Shown piece after piece: positions 7,965-16,775 of a stretch of DNA of 64,000 nt. The number at the start of each line of letters is the position of its first letter. Position 1 is the stretch's first letter. Position numbers and translations under genes: made by a program. The notes under the pieces are model-generated. The model did no database searches, was not told where the DNA came from, and saw nothing but the letters and a program-made list of their open reading frames with translations. This DNA comes from an uncultured Muribaculaceae bacterium (GTDB taxonomy: Bacteria; Bacteroidota; Bacteroidia; Bacteroidales; Muribaculaceae): positions 1-64,000 of the forward strand of contig CAJTZS010000016.1 of NCBI GenBank assembly GCA_910584055.1. Reading direction: 5' to 3'.

Positions 7965-9181
7965 AAAACAATATTTCAAAATTTAATGATTGCTACGGAT
8001 GTGGAGTATGTGTTAAGGCGTGTCCTGTCAATATCATTTCTCTTAAAGAAAATAAAGACGGTTTCTATCAGCCTTTTATAAATGACGAGGAGCACTGTAT
8101 AGAATGTGGATTATGTCTAAAAACATGTGCATTCAATCATGAGGAAGTAGCTAAATTAGATTTTGAACCGATAGCATATGCAGCTTGGAGTAATAATGAT
8201 TTGGTTAGATTTCACTGTTCCTCTGGGGGGATCGGTTTTGAAATAGGGAAAAAACTAATTGAAAAGGGATTTAAGGCGGTAGGTGTTAGATATTCAACTT
8301 GTATAAATCGGGCAGAGCATTTTATAGCTGAGACTGAAGAAGGATTCATGCCATCCATAGGAAGTAAATATATTCCAAGCAATACCCAAGAAGCATTTAG
8401 GATAATTAGTCCGAACCAAAAATATCTCGTTACGGGCACTCCTTGTCAGATAGACTCTTTCAGGAGATATATCCGGATGATAAAGAAAGAAGAAAATTTT
8501 GTTTTGCTTGATTTCTTTTGTCATGGAGTGCCATCATTGTTATTGTGGGATAAATATATAAAAGAGATAGAAGAATCTATAGGAAAGACAACATTTGTAA
8601 GTTGGCGAAATAAATCCACGGGATGGCAAGATTCTTGGGTCATGCAAGCTGATAATGAAGAAAAGAACTTGCAATATAATATTGGTTGCAATTTGAATTC
8701 AAAAGAAAGCACGCGTCCCTATTCTTCTCGTAGATCTGAAGGGGATTTGTTCTATAAATTTTTCTTAGAAAATTATTGTCTCAACAAATGTTGTTATAAA
8801 ACATGCAAGTATAAAATGTCATCCTCAGCCGCAGATATAAGGGCCGGAGATTTATGGGGAGATACATTTGCAGATAATGAGAAGGGAGTATCTGCAGTTC
8901 TTGCGCTTACACATAAGGGGAAAGAAATATTGGAGGGATCAGATGGTCAATGGACATTGGAACCATTAGATTTTGAAGTTGCAATCGAAGGTCAAATGCA
9001 AAATAATGCAAAAATGCCGAGTATTAGGGATAATATAATTGCAGAACTTAAGAATGATTCTAGCCTACAACAAATTGAACAGAAAATTATAAAACCATAT
9101 CGCAGGCGTTTCCTTCTAGGGAGAATTGCCAACAGAGTATTGAAAATTTGTAATATAAAGCCGTATTTTAGAACACGATAG
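7961..9181 (+). CDS. FrhB-like iron-sulfur protein of polysaccharide loci
   Basis: A 406-residue protein with two N-terminal 4Fe-4S cluster motifs, CYGCGVCVKACP (about 11-22) and CIECGLCLKTCA (about 45-56). These are followed by the coenzyme F420 hydrogenase/dehydrogenase beta-subunit domain, with its CSSGG and GTPCQ motifs, and extra cysteines near 280-290 (CLNKCCYKTCKYK). Such proteins occur in exopolysaccharide loci beside pyruvyl transferases and are thought to carry out flavin- or iron-sulfur-dependent redox chemistry on a sugar or its pyruvyl donor; the substrate is not established. The next gene, two bases downstream, is a pyruvyl transferase. Confidence 0.85.
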   Translation: MKNNISKFNDCYGCGVCVKACPVNIISLKENKDGFYQPFINDEEHCIECGLCLKTCAFNHEEVAKLDFEPIAYAAWSNNDLVRFHCSSGGIGFEIGKKLIEKGFKAVGVRYSTCINRAEHFIAETEEGFMPSIGSKYIPSNTQEAFRIISPNQKYLVTGTPCQIDSFRRYIRMIKKEENFVLLDFFCHGVPSLLLWDKYIKEIEESIGKTTFVSWRNKSTGWQDSWVMQADNEEKNLQYNIGCNLNSKESTRPYSSRRSEGDLFYKFFLENYCLNKCCYKTCKYKMSSSAADIRAGDLWGDTFADNEKGVSAVLALTHKGKEILEGSDGQWTLEPLDFEVAIEGQMQNNAKMPSIRDNIIAELKNDSSLQQIEQKIIKPYRRRFLLGRIANRVLKICNIKPYFRTR

Positions 9182-9183
9182 AT

Positions 9184-10320
9184 ATGAAAAAAGTAGCTCT
9201 AATAACTATTTATAATGTCCCCAATTATGGCTCTGTTTTACAGACATACGCTACAATAAAGATATTAGAAAAACTGGGTTATGAAGTTGATTTAATCAAT
9301 TATAACTATCCCAATGAATGGCATTTTGCACATGGGTCTCAAAGATACGGAAAATCGATTTTAAAAAAAATGATTGTATGGATTTCTAAAAGACTCGGAT
9401 TAAGCAGCAAGCATAGATTTAAGAGAAGCCTTGAAAAATTCCGTTCAAAGAATTTTCCATTGACCTCTTCGTATGCTTCATTGGAAGAACTAAAAAATGC
9501 GGATTGGAGTAAGTATGAATTGTTGATAACAGGCAGTGATCAGGTCTGGAATCCTAAATTCCTTCATGGTGATTCGGTTTTTATGTTATCTTTTGTCCCT
9601 GATGGAATTAAAAAATTTTCTATGGCATCAAGTTTTGCGTGTGATGTTATTCCTAAAATTCTTGTTGATAAGTATTCTCAATATTTAGGGAGATACACCG
9701 CTATTACTGTGCGAGAGCGAAATGGATTGAATATCATTAGAGAACAATTAAAACTGAACGTCGATTCTTATCAAATGCTTGATCCAACATTATTGCTAAG
9801 CAAAAATGATTGGTTTGACCTTTTCAATCTTCGGGTAAAAGAAACAAAACAGAAGTATATTCTTTTATATGTTTTAGATTATGCATTTAATCCTTCGCCA
9901 TATATATTTCAAGTAGCGGAATATTTCAGTAGGAAACATGATCTGGAGATTAAGGTAATTTCAGAAAGTAAAGATTTGGTTATAAGAAATTTAAAAACGA
10001 ACTTTAAATTTCTTGGTGACTCATCTCCTAAAAGGTTTCTTGAATTGTTTGCGAATGCATCTATGGTAATTACTTCATCGTTTCATGGAACCGCATTTGC
10101 CGTTAATTTTGGCATACCATTAGTTTCGGTTGTGGCTGGGGATAAAGATGATAGACAAAGTTCTCTATTACGTCAATTGTTACTTGACAAATGTATTGCT
10201 CCGATAGGAACTAAATTCTCATTATTATTACCATTTTATAATGACAAAGTTGTTGAATCAAAGCTCTTAGAGTTTAGGGCGGCCAACATTGATATGATAA
10301 GGTCAATTATAGAGAAATAG
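9184..10320 (+). CDS. Polysaccharide pyruvyl transferase family protein
   Basis: A 378-residue protein of the CsaB/WcaK-like family. The start, KVALITIYNVPNYGSVLQTYA, is diagnostic, as are LLITGSDQVWNP in the middle and the C-terminal SSFHGTAFAVNFGIPLVSV. The family transfers pyruvate from phosphoenolpyruvate to a sugar, giving ketal groups that add negative charge to the polymer. Some relatives do other transfers, so the reaction is inferred. It lies two bases after the FrhB-like gene, a pairing repeated in many polysaccharide clusters. Confidence 0.85.
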   Translation: MKKVALITIYNVPNYGSVLQTYATIKILEKLGYEVDLINYNYPNEWHFAHGSQRYGKSILKKMIVWISKRLGLSSKHRFKRSLEKFRSKNFPLTSSYASLEELKNADWSKYELLITGSDQVWNPKFLHGDSVFMLSFVPDGIKKFSMASSFACDVIPKILVDKYSQYLGRYTAITVRERNGLNIIREQLKLNVDSYQMLDPTLLLSKNDWFDLFNLRVKETKQKYILLYVLDYAFNPSPYIFQVAEYFSRKHDLEIKVISESKDLVIRNLKTNFKFLGDSSPKRFLELFANASMVITSSFHGTAFAVNFGIPLVSVVAGDKDDRQSSLLRQLLLDKCIAPIGTKFSLLLPFYNDKVVESKLLEFRAANIDMIRSIIEK

Positions 10321-10490
10321 GGCTCAATTAATTGGAGGATTAAGGATTTGTACATTCATGAAACTGATTGCTTACAACCGTAAGGTTGCCGGTGATACGA
10401 CTGGAGAAAACAACTCGGAATTATCTTGATGATGTTAAGAAGAAATTAGTCAATACGAATTCTGAAACTCAATATTATAGTGGTATATCT
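10321..10490 (+). other. Spacer with a short open frame
   Basis: 170 bp between the pyruvyl transferase and the acyltransferase. ATG 10358 opens a 23-codon frame that stops before the acyltransferase. It is also overlapped by an upstream extension of the acyltransferase frame from TTG 10368. Both may be relics of an older, longer gene start. No promoter consensus is convincing here. Confidence 0.3.
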
Positions 10491-11210
10491 ATGAAAAATT
10501 TTTTAAGAAAATTATATTTTAAATTTTTAGGAAAACCTCAATGCGAATCTTCTGAGGCATATCTTAATTATTTAAAATCAAAAGGTATTAAAATTGGGAA
10601 AGGAACAAAAGTTTTAAACGCTAAATATATAACAGTTGATGTGACGCGCCCCGAACTTGTAGAGATTGGTAACTATGTGTTCCTTCATATTGGAACAGTT
10701 ATAATGACCCATGATTGGGCATCATGGACATTTGTTAATAAATATAATGAATTTATTCCTTCTCATGGTAAGGTCAAGATCGGCAATAATGTTTGGTTGG
10801 GACAAAATGTTACTATTCTTAAGAATGTGACTATTGGTGACAATGTTATAATAGGAGCAGGTTCGGTAGTCACTAAATCAATTCCTTCAAATTCCATAGC
10901 GGTAGGTACCCCGGCTAAGGTTGTCTCATCTATCGATGATTATTTTTTTAAGCGTTCAAAACAATATGCTGATGAAGCAATAGCTTATGCCCTTTCTATT
11001 TATGGGAGTGGAAGGACTCCACAAAAAGAAGATTTCTATGATGATTATCCGGCTTTTGTAGATGGTCGGAATTATATGGAGTATGATTATCCATATCTTA
11101 AGATTTTTTCTAAAGAGCAATTCAAACAATGGAAACTGTGTCATCGCGCACCTTATTTTGGGTTTGATGATTTTATGAAAGCGGTAAATGAACAACGTAA
11201 TGCAAAATAA
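10491..11210 (+). CDS. Hexapeptide-repeat O-acetyltransferase
   Basis: A 239-residue left-handed beta-helix acyltransferase. The repeats are clear at KIGNNVWLGQNVTILKNVTI and GDNVIIGAGSVVTKSIPSNS, ending in AVGTPAKVV, the usual end of the CoA-binding coil. A His in THDW is a candidate catalytic base. The frame is open upstream to a TTG at 10368, but the ATG at 10491 (MKNFLRKLYFKF) fits best. The family acetylates sugars of the repeat unit. The C-terminal 80 residues (YDDYPAFVDGRNYMEYDYP) form an extra domain. Its end overlaps the next gene by 23 bp. Confidence 0.82.
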   Translation: MKNFLRKLYFKFLGKPQCESSEAYLNYLKSKGIKIGKGTKVLNAKYITVDVTRPELVEIGNYVFLHIGTVIMTHDWASWTFVNKYNEFIPSHGKVKIGNNVWLGQNVTILKNVTIGDNVIIGAGSVVTKSIPSNSIAVGTPAKVVSSIDDYFFKRSKQYADEAIAYALSIYGSGRTPQKEDFYDDYPAFVDGRNYMEYDYPYLKIFSKEQFKQWKLCHRAPYFGFDDFMKAVNEQRNAK

Positions 11211-12231
11211 GCCTCTTGTTTCGGTTATCATTCCTTGCTATAATGTTGAGAAGTATCTCAATCGTTGCATGGAGAGCGTAGTTAATCAAACTTATTTAAA
11301 TCTTGAGATTATCCTTGTTGATGATGGCTCGCCAGACAATACTGGGATAATATGTGATAATTGGACTAAACTTGATAAACGTGTTAAAGTCATCCATAAA
11401 CTGAATGAGGGGCTTGGATTTGCAAGGAATTCTGGGATACAAATGGCGACGGGAGAGTTTATTGCATTTGTTGACAGCGATGATTATGTTAACTTATCAA
11501 TGTATGAAGAACTTATAGATGCAGCTGTTCAAACATCAAGTGACATTGTATATTGTGGACATATCAAGCAGCTTAGTAATGGCTCGGATATGGGAGTTTC
11601 AGATTTCGAAAGTATTAAAACTTTCGAAAAAAACGAGCTCTTGGAGCTGTCAAAGAGTTTTTTTATGCCCACTGAAGCATCTTCCCATATGTTAACAATG
11701 TCCGTGTGGCATGCCGTATATAAACGGGATATTATTAAACATAAATTTTATTCTGAGCGTGAAGTCGGAAGCGAAGATATTCATTTTCAGATAAAGGCAA
11801 TATTGGCTTCGCAAAGAATAACATTTATACCCAATCAGTTGTATGTTTATTGTTATAATGGAGAAAGTTTGAGTCACACTTTTTTATTTGATAAGATTGA
11901 CAGATATAAACATTTAGGCAACTTAATTCATGATACATATTTAATAAATGGTGAAAATGTGTATTTTGATTACTATGTTTTTTTGATTGCCTTTGTATCT
12001 ATACGACAAGTAATGATGTCAAAATACACTGAGAAGTTAAAAAAATCTTATATAAAGAAGGTTGTATCAGACGAGTTTTGGATCAATTGCCACCTTGATA
12101 TAAATGGATTATCTTTCTCTAAAAAGGTGTTTTTTATAAGTTTAAAGAAAAAGTCTGCAACTTTAATGTATGTCTTGGCAAAAATTTATTCTATGGTTGT
12201 GTATACTTTAGGAAAGAAAGCGATCCAATAA
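11188..12231 (+). CDS. Family 2 glycosyltransferase
   Basis: A 347-residue GT-A enzyme: LVSVIIPCYNVEKYLNRCMES, then ILVDDGSPDNT, then the metal-binding FVDSDDYV near residue 93. The C-terminal half has no strong membrane span. It probably adds one sugar to the lipid-linked repeat unit on the cytoplasmic side. The ATG at 11188 overlaps the acyltransferase end by 23 bp; ATG 11200 is an alternative four codons later. It belongs to the same operon as its neighbours. Confidence 0.87.
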   Translation: MNNVMQNKPLVSVIIPCYNVEKYLNRCMESVVNQTYLNLEIILVDDGSPDNTGIICDNWTKLDKRVKVIHKLNEGLGFARNSGIQMATGEFIAFVDSDDYVNLSMYEELIDAAVQTSSDIVYCGHIKQLSNGSDMGVSDFESIKTFEKNELLELSKSFFMPTEASSHMLTMSVWHAVYKRDIIKHKFYSEREVGSEDIHFQIKAILASQRITFIPNQLYVYCYNGESLSHTFLFDKIDRYKHLGNLIHDTYLINGENVYFDYYVFLIAFVSIRQVMMSKYTEKLKKSYIKKVVSDEFWINCHLDINGLSFSKKVFFISLKKKSATLMYVLAKIYSMVVYTLGKKAIQ

Positions 12232-12249
12232 AGGCGACTTAATGTATTT

Positions 12250-13410
12250 ATGGAACACATCATTATTGGAATATCTGCATATGTAATATGTGCATTAATC
12301 CTGTGGCTATTAAATCGTGAGTATGTCGGATTTAGAAGGGAAGAAACAAGATTCATTCCTACCATCTTTAGAGAATGGCCAATATTGTTGTCTATTCTAT
12401 TATTCGGAATTTTTTATGGTATTAGATATGACACTGGTGCAGATAATTTAATGTATATTGATACTTTTGAGAAGATAAAATCAGGTGTTAGATATAGAGA
12501 AAATATAGAGTACGGTTTCTTATTGATTTCGCAATTTTTAGCTTCTTTAGAATTACATTTTTCGGCTTACATTGCATTTTGGGGATGCTTGATATATTAT
12601 TTTTTATATAAAACCCTTAAACCTTATTATTATGTTCTTCCATACTTTGCATTGTTTCTTGTTTTAGGACCAATGTTTTTAGAGATGGCAAATATAATGA
12701 GACAGATGGTGGCGTTTTCTATATTCATATATGCTATTAAATTTATAGAAAAACGAAATATTTTAAAGTATTGTCTATGTATTGCTATTTGTGTTCTTTT
12801 CCATAAATCCGCTATAATACTGTTACCTTTCTTTTTTCTACTTATGAATCCTTTGGTCCCCAAAAAATGTTGGGTTGCTGTATTGATTTTTGTCTGCTTT
12901 ACTATTATAGGGAATTCGCCACAATGGTCATCATATCTATTAAATATTGAGCAACTTCTTATTTTTTGGGATTATGGTAATTATGTAGATCATCTTGCTT
13001 CTTTTACTGAAAGCGATTGGTCTATTGGGTGGGGACCCGGCCGAATATTTTCATGGATGCTAATGTTGCTGACAATCGTTATATTTTATAATTTAAATAA
13101 AAATCACAAAATATCTAAAATTCTAAAAAAATATTTTTGTTGTTTCTTCTGGGGAGCTTGTTTATACAATCTTTTAATAAATACAAATCAAGTTTTTTTG
13201 CGACCTATATCCTATTTTTATGATTGTTATATCATTGTTATTCCAATTTGTTTGTATTACCTCTCAAAAATAAAAACACATTCATATTCGAAGAATATTG
13301 CATATTGGGGATATTCATTTCTTGCATATTTTTATTCTGTCTATTTCGTGATTCATGGAACATTGACAAATACTTCATATGAAGTATATAAACTTTTCTT
13401 TTTGGAATAA
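12250..13410 (+). CDS. EpsG-family polymerase (Wzy-like)
   Basis: A 386-residue membrane protein with about 10 hydrophobic spans. It carries the EpsG family signature after the second helix: FYGIRYDTGADNLMYIDTFE, then a YGFLLIS segment. The family polymerises repeat units in the periplasm, and this is the only polymerase candidate in the locus, pairing with the flippase at 5488. GC content is very low. Downstream, 185 bp of spacer contains a hairpin at 13531-13550. Confidence 0.8.
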   Translation: MEHIIIGISAYVICALILWLLNREYVGFRREETRFIPTIFREWPILLSILLFGIFYGIRYDTGADNLMYIDTFEKIKSGVRYRENIEYGFLLISQFLASLELHFSAYIAFWGCLIYYFLYKTLKPYYYVLPYFALFLVLGPMFLEMANIMRQMVAFSIFIYAIKFIEKRNILKYCLCIAICVLFHKSAIILLPFFFLLMNPLVPKKCWVAVLIFVCFTIIGNSPQWSSYLLNIEQLLIFWDYGNYVDHLASFTESDWSIGWGPGRIFSWMLMLLTIVIFYNLNKNHKISKILKKYFCCFFWGACLYNLLINTNQVFLRPISYFYDCYIIVIPICLYYLSKIKTHSYSKNIAYWGYSFLAYFYSVYFVIHGTLTNTSYEVYKLFFLE

Positions 13411-13530
13411 ATTGCAAATATTTTCTTGCTGTGGTTGATGAATGTATATATGACAAGTCATCAATAGAATAGTTTATTTGAATTGGTGCTCTGCACACCC
13501 TATTATGAATTTTATGCGATAACCTAAAGA

Positions 13531-13550
13531 AATAGTTTCTAAAAACTATT
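13531..13550. terminator. Hairpin between polymerase and glycosyltransferase
   Basis: AATAGTTT (13531-13538) and AAACTATT (13543-13550) form a perfect 8-bp stem with a CTAA loop. The following GGCTTTTATTC is only moderately T-rich, so it could be a weak terminator or part of the leader of the next gene at 13596. Confidence 0.4.
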
Positions 13551-13595
13551 GGCTTTTATTCTTATCTGCTATAACTTAATACGTATAATATTAAT

Positions 13596-14816
13596 ATGAA
13601 AGTATTAATGCTCAACAATTTCCATTATAGAAAGGGCGGTTCTGAGGCAGTATATTTCAATACCGCAGAACTCTTACAAAAGCACGGCCATCAGGTGGAA
13701 TTTTATAGCTTAAGGCGTGGTGAAAATTATTCTTCAACTTATGAAGATAAATTTGCATTATCGAGTAAAGAATTCAACAACATGTTTAAGGCTGCTTCTA
13801 AATATATAAACAATAAAGATGCAGCAGAAGGTTTGGAAAAAGTTATTCAGGATTTTAAGCCTGATATAGCACATATACATCTCATCTGGGGCGGTTTGAC
13901 GGGAGCAGTATTGAGGATACTTAAAAAGTATAAAATTCCGGTTGTGCACACAGCTCATGACTATAGAATGGTGTGTCCCGCCTATACATTCAGAACTCCG
14001 AGCGGTAAAATATGTGAGGCATGCCATGGTCATAACTTCTTCAATGTGATATATAATCGTTGTGCAAAAGGTTCGTTGAGTAAAAGTGTATTAATGGCAA
14101 TAGAGTCATATATCAGAAATATCAGGAAAACTTATGAATATTTTGATTATGTGATTTATGTGAGTAAATTCTGTCGGGACATACACATTAAATACAATGA
14201 TGTCCTAAGAAATATACCAAATTCAGTGCTTTATAATTTTGTCCCGGAACCGGATATTAAAAAGGCTTTCACCAAAGAATTATATACATTTTTTGGTCGT
14301 TTGTCAGGAGAAAAAGGTATATATACTTTAATCAACGCTTTTAAAAAGAAATCAAGTTTAAAACTGCAAGTAATTGGGACAGGTCCATTGGAAAAGGATC
14401 TAAATGAGTATGTTAAGGTGCATAAGATAAGAAATGTAACGTTTTTGGGATATAAGACAGGTATAGAATTGAGAGAGTTGGTTGCTGAATCAAAATTTGT
14501 GTGTATACCGTCAGAATGGTATGAGAATAATCCAATGTCTGCATTAGAAGCGTTTTCAATGGGTGTACCAGTGATTTCTGCTGATATTGGAGGTTGTCCT
14601 GAGATTGTTATCCCTGGAAAAACAGGTTTTTTGTTTGAGTCAGGGAATGTTGATTCTTTGTGTGAAGTTTTAGAAAAGACAGAGTCTTTATCTAAATCGG
14701 AATATTCGGCTCTTTCAAAATATGCAATTGATACTTATAAAGAGAATTCCGATTCCGAGGCATATTATAATAAGTTAATTAGAATATATGAATGCCTTTT
14801 AAAGAAGGATTTATAA
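13596..14816 (+). CDS. Family 4 glycosyltransferase
   Basis: A 406-residue GT-B enzyme. The N-terminal domain has MLNNFHYRKGGSEAVYF and VHTAHDYRMVCP; the C-terminal domain has FFGRLSGEKGI (about 230) and the nucleotide-sugar binding region ENNPMSALEAFSMGVPVI with GGCPEIV. It should be a retaining, cytoplasmic transferase for the repeat unit. GC content rises from this gene on, so a boundary between AT-rich imported genes and more typical genes may lie near 13.5 kb. Confidence 0.87.
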   Translation: MKVLMLNNFHYRKGGSEAVYFNTAELLQKHGHQVEFYSLRRGENYSSTYEDKFALSSKEFNNMFKAASKYINNKDAAEGLEKVIQDFKPDIAHIHLIWGGLTGAVLRILKKYKIPVVHTAHDYRMVCPAYTFRTPSGKICEACHGHNFFNVIYNRCAKGSLSKSVLMAIESYIRNIRKTYEYFDYVIYVSKFCRDIHIKYNDVLRNIPNSVLYNFVPEPDIKKAFTKELYTFFGRLSGEKGIYTLINAFKKKSSLKLQVIGTGPLEKDLNEYVKVHKIRNVTFLGYKTGIELRELVAESKFVCIPSEWYENNPMSALEAFSMGVPVISADIGGCPEIVIPGKTGFLFESGNVDSLCEVLEKTESLSKSEYSALSKYAIDTYKENSDSEAYYNKLIRIYECLLKKDL

Positions 14817-14858
14817 AGGCCTCCGGTGTCGGTAAAGCGACACAATGGTCATGATTAT

Positions 14859-15023
14859 ATGCGGATGCTCCGAAAAATCATTGATTTGCAAACGAGTGCC
14901 ACTATTACCAAGGAGGAGATTATTTCTAAATATCGTTCCCTATATACGGGTGCGGATTTCTCTCTTACGAAGCTTGCGCATAATCTTCGCGAGTATGATT
15001 TCGCTTGCGAGATACTGAAATAA
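14859..15023 (+). CDS. Small protein of unknown function
   Basis: A 54-codon frame (MRMLRKIIDLQTSATITKEE at the N-terminus) that is charged and probably helical, with no signal or membrane span. Codon choice and amino-acid balance look genuine. The same frame extends up to GTG 14826, but that GTG is part of a perfect hairpin, GTGTCG/CGACAC (14826-14843), so ATG 14859 is preferred. Two further hairpins follow its stop (15043-15060 and 15090-15115). I do not recognise the family. The position between two glycosyltransferases and the surrounding hairpins suggest a regulatory role or a leader peptide. Confidence 0.5.
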   Translation: MRMLRKIIDLQTSATITKEEIISKYRSLYTGADFSLTKLAHNLREYDFACEILK

Positions 15024-15042
15024 ATTAGCTTAAATTTCTGAT

Positions 15043-15115
15043 AAGCGCATTCCGGCGCTTGTAAATAAATAAACAAAATATTCAATAACGGCGTGAATCC
15101 ATCCGGATTCGCGCC
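15043..15115 (+). promoter_or_regulatory. Two hairpins before the DUF1972 gene
   Basis: AAGCGC (15043-15048) pairs with GCGCTT (15055-15060). GGCGTGAATCC (15090-15100) pairs with GGATTCGCGCC (15105-15115) over 11 positions, with one G-T wobble and a 4-nt loop. Neither is followed by a long T-run. The second ends 18 bp before the ATG at 15134, so it may influence ribosome access or termination. Confidence 0.5.
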
Positions 15116-15133
15116 ATTTCTGCGTATATACAT

Positions 15134-16216
15134 ATGAAAGTGGCGATAATAGGAACTGTCGGTGTTCCAGCAAATTATGGTGGATTCGAGACGTTAGCTG
15201 AAAATCTTGTCGGTGATTATTGTGCTTCCGATATTGAATACACTGTTTTCTGTAGCAGCAAGATGTATTCACAGAAGCTGAAACAGTACAAGAATGCAAA
15301 ATTAAGATATATACCATTGAAGGCTAACGATATTCAAAGTATTCCATATGACATGATATCCCTTATAGGTTCTATGTGGAAATACGATGTGATATTGTAT
15401 TTAGGTGTTAGTGTCCCTATCTTGAATCTATTGAAAAAGATTTCTAAGGCAAAGATTATTGCAAACATAGATGGTCTAAGCAAGGATCGGGATAAGTATA
15501 GCAGATATCACCGGATATATCTTGACTATCTTACGAGAAACAAGATTATTGCCCCTGATGCCATAATATCCGACAATAAAGGAATTCAGGATTATGCCAG
15601 CAAAGAGTTCAATCGAGAATCTCATCTGATTGCGTATGGGGGAGACCAAGCTCTTGTTTCACTGAAAGAAGAGGAAGAAGGTGTGATTTTAGAAAAATTC
15701 AATCTGAGACCAAAAGAATATGCAGTTTCCATATGCCGCATTGAGCCTGAAAACAACTGTCACGTGACATTGAAGGCATTCCATGAGTTGGGGAAAAAGA
15801 TATTGTTTATTGGAAATTGGAATAAGAATGAATATGGTAGAAATCTTAAAAAGAAGTATGTCGGTAATGACAATATAATTATTCAGGATCCAATTTATGA
15901 AAAGGAAATACTTTATGCTTTAAGAAAGAATGCTAATCTTTATATTCACGGTCATAAGGTTGGAGGGACAAACCCCTCTCTTGTGGAGGCTATGTTTTTC
16001 GGTATTCCCATTCTTTGTTATGATGTTGTCTACAATAGGGAGACGACGTTTAACAAAGCGGATTATTATAAGACGTGTGAAGACTTAAAGAAACTTATAT
16101 TAAATCACAAGGAGTCTGGTGTTGATATGAGCAAGCTGGCATATGACAATTATACATGGAAAAGTATTGTGAAAAAATATGAAACATTATATAGGGAAAC
16201 TCTGAGACATGGATAA
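15134..16216 (+). CDS. DUF1972 glycosyltransferase (rhamnosyltransferase-like)
   Basis: A 360-residue GT-B enzyme with the DUF1972 N-terminal signature VAIIGTVGVPANYGGFETL, in which GGFE is conserved, and a C-terminal family 4 part with GHKVGGTNPSLVEAM near 280. Related enzymes act as rhamnosyltransferases or beta-1,4-N-acetyl-glycosyltransferases in exopolysaccharide assembly; the exact sugar is not known. It is cytoplasmic. Its stop overlaps the next start by 8 bp, showing a tight operon with the two genes that follow. Confidence 0.86.
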   Translation: MKVAIIGTVGVPANYGGFETLAENLVGDYCASDIEYTVFCSSKMYSQKLKQYKNAKLRYIPLKANDIQSIPYDMISLIGSMWKYDVILYLGVSVPILNLLKKISKAKIIANIDGLSKDRDKYSRYHRIYLDYLTRNKIIAPDAIISDNKGIQDYASKEFNRESHLIAYGGDQALVSLKEEEEGVILEKFNLRPKEYAVSICRIEPENNCHVTLKAFHELGKKILFIGNWNKNEYGRNLKKKYVGNDNIIIQDPIYEKEILYALRKNANLYIHGHKVGGTNPSLVEAMFFGIPILCYDVVYNRETTFNKADYYKTCEDLKKLILNHKESGVDMSKLAYDNYTWKSIVKKYETLYRETLRHG

Positions 16217-16775
16217 ATACAACAACGCGAGTTTCCCGCATGTCAAGGGCAGATTATATTGGCCTAAGCAGATATTGAAAAGTTTTGTCAACTTGTCATT
16301 CTTTCTACACTTCATCAGACTGTTTGGGTATTATACTGTTAATTATGTTGTCGGAAGGAGCACCGCTAAGGTCGGGAAACATACAAACATTCATCCTACC
16401 GTAATTATCCGTGAAGGGCAGAATGTTGAAATTGGAAATCATTGCTATTTTAATCATAATACTATTCTTACCGGAGGTCATTCCGATGGAAAACTTATCA
16501 TAGGTGATTATGTCCAGACCGGTCCAAACGTTGGTTTTTTTGTTGCAAACCATCATTACCTCAATCCGGCTATACCAATAAAAAAACAGGGGTATGACGA
16601 GGCCGACATTATTGTAGGGGATGATGTTTGGATCGGTGCGAATTCAATAATAACTTCCGGGGTAAGGATTGGAAAGGGTGCGGTGATAGGTGCCAATTCT
16701 GTGGTCACCAAAGATATCCCTCCATATTCAGTTGCGGCTGGATGCCCGGCTAAAATAATCAGAAAAAGAGAATAA
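16209..16775 (+). CDS. Hexapeptide-repeat acetyltransferase
   Basis: A 188-residue left-handed beta-helix enzyme similar to WcaF/NodL-type O-acetyltransferases. Repeats run from KHTNIHPTVII through NVEIGNHCYF to DDVWIGANSIITSGVRIG and GAVIGANSVVTKDIPPYS, closing with AAGCPAKIIR. Asn-His-His in VANHHY is the likely catalytic region. It acetylates a sugar of the repeat unit, using acetyl-CoA in the cytoplasm. Start and stop overlap the neighbouring genes (8 bp and 1 bp). Confidence 0.86.
   Translation: MDKYNNASFPHVKGRLYWPKQILKSFVNLSFFLHFIRLFGYYTVNYVVGRSTAKVGKHTNIHPTVIIREGQNVEIGNHCYFNHNTILTGGHSDGKLIIGDYVQTGPNVGFFVANHHYLNPAIPIKKQGYDEADIIVGDDVWIGANSIITSGVRIGKGAVIGANSVVTKDIPPYSVAAGCPAKIIRKRE

Noticed and set aside
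14851..15023. Alternative frame from ATG 14851 over the small gene
   Set aside because: It is rich in Arg/Leu/Ile and looks random, whereas the frame from 14859 has balanced, helix-like composition.
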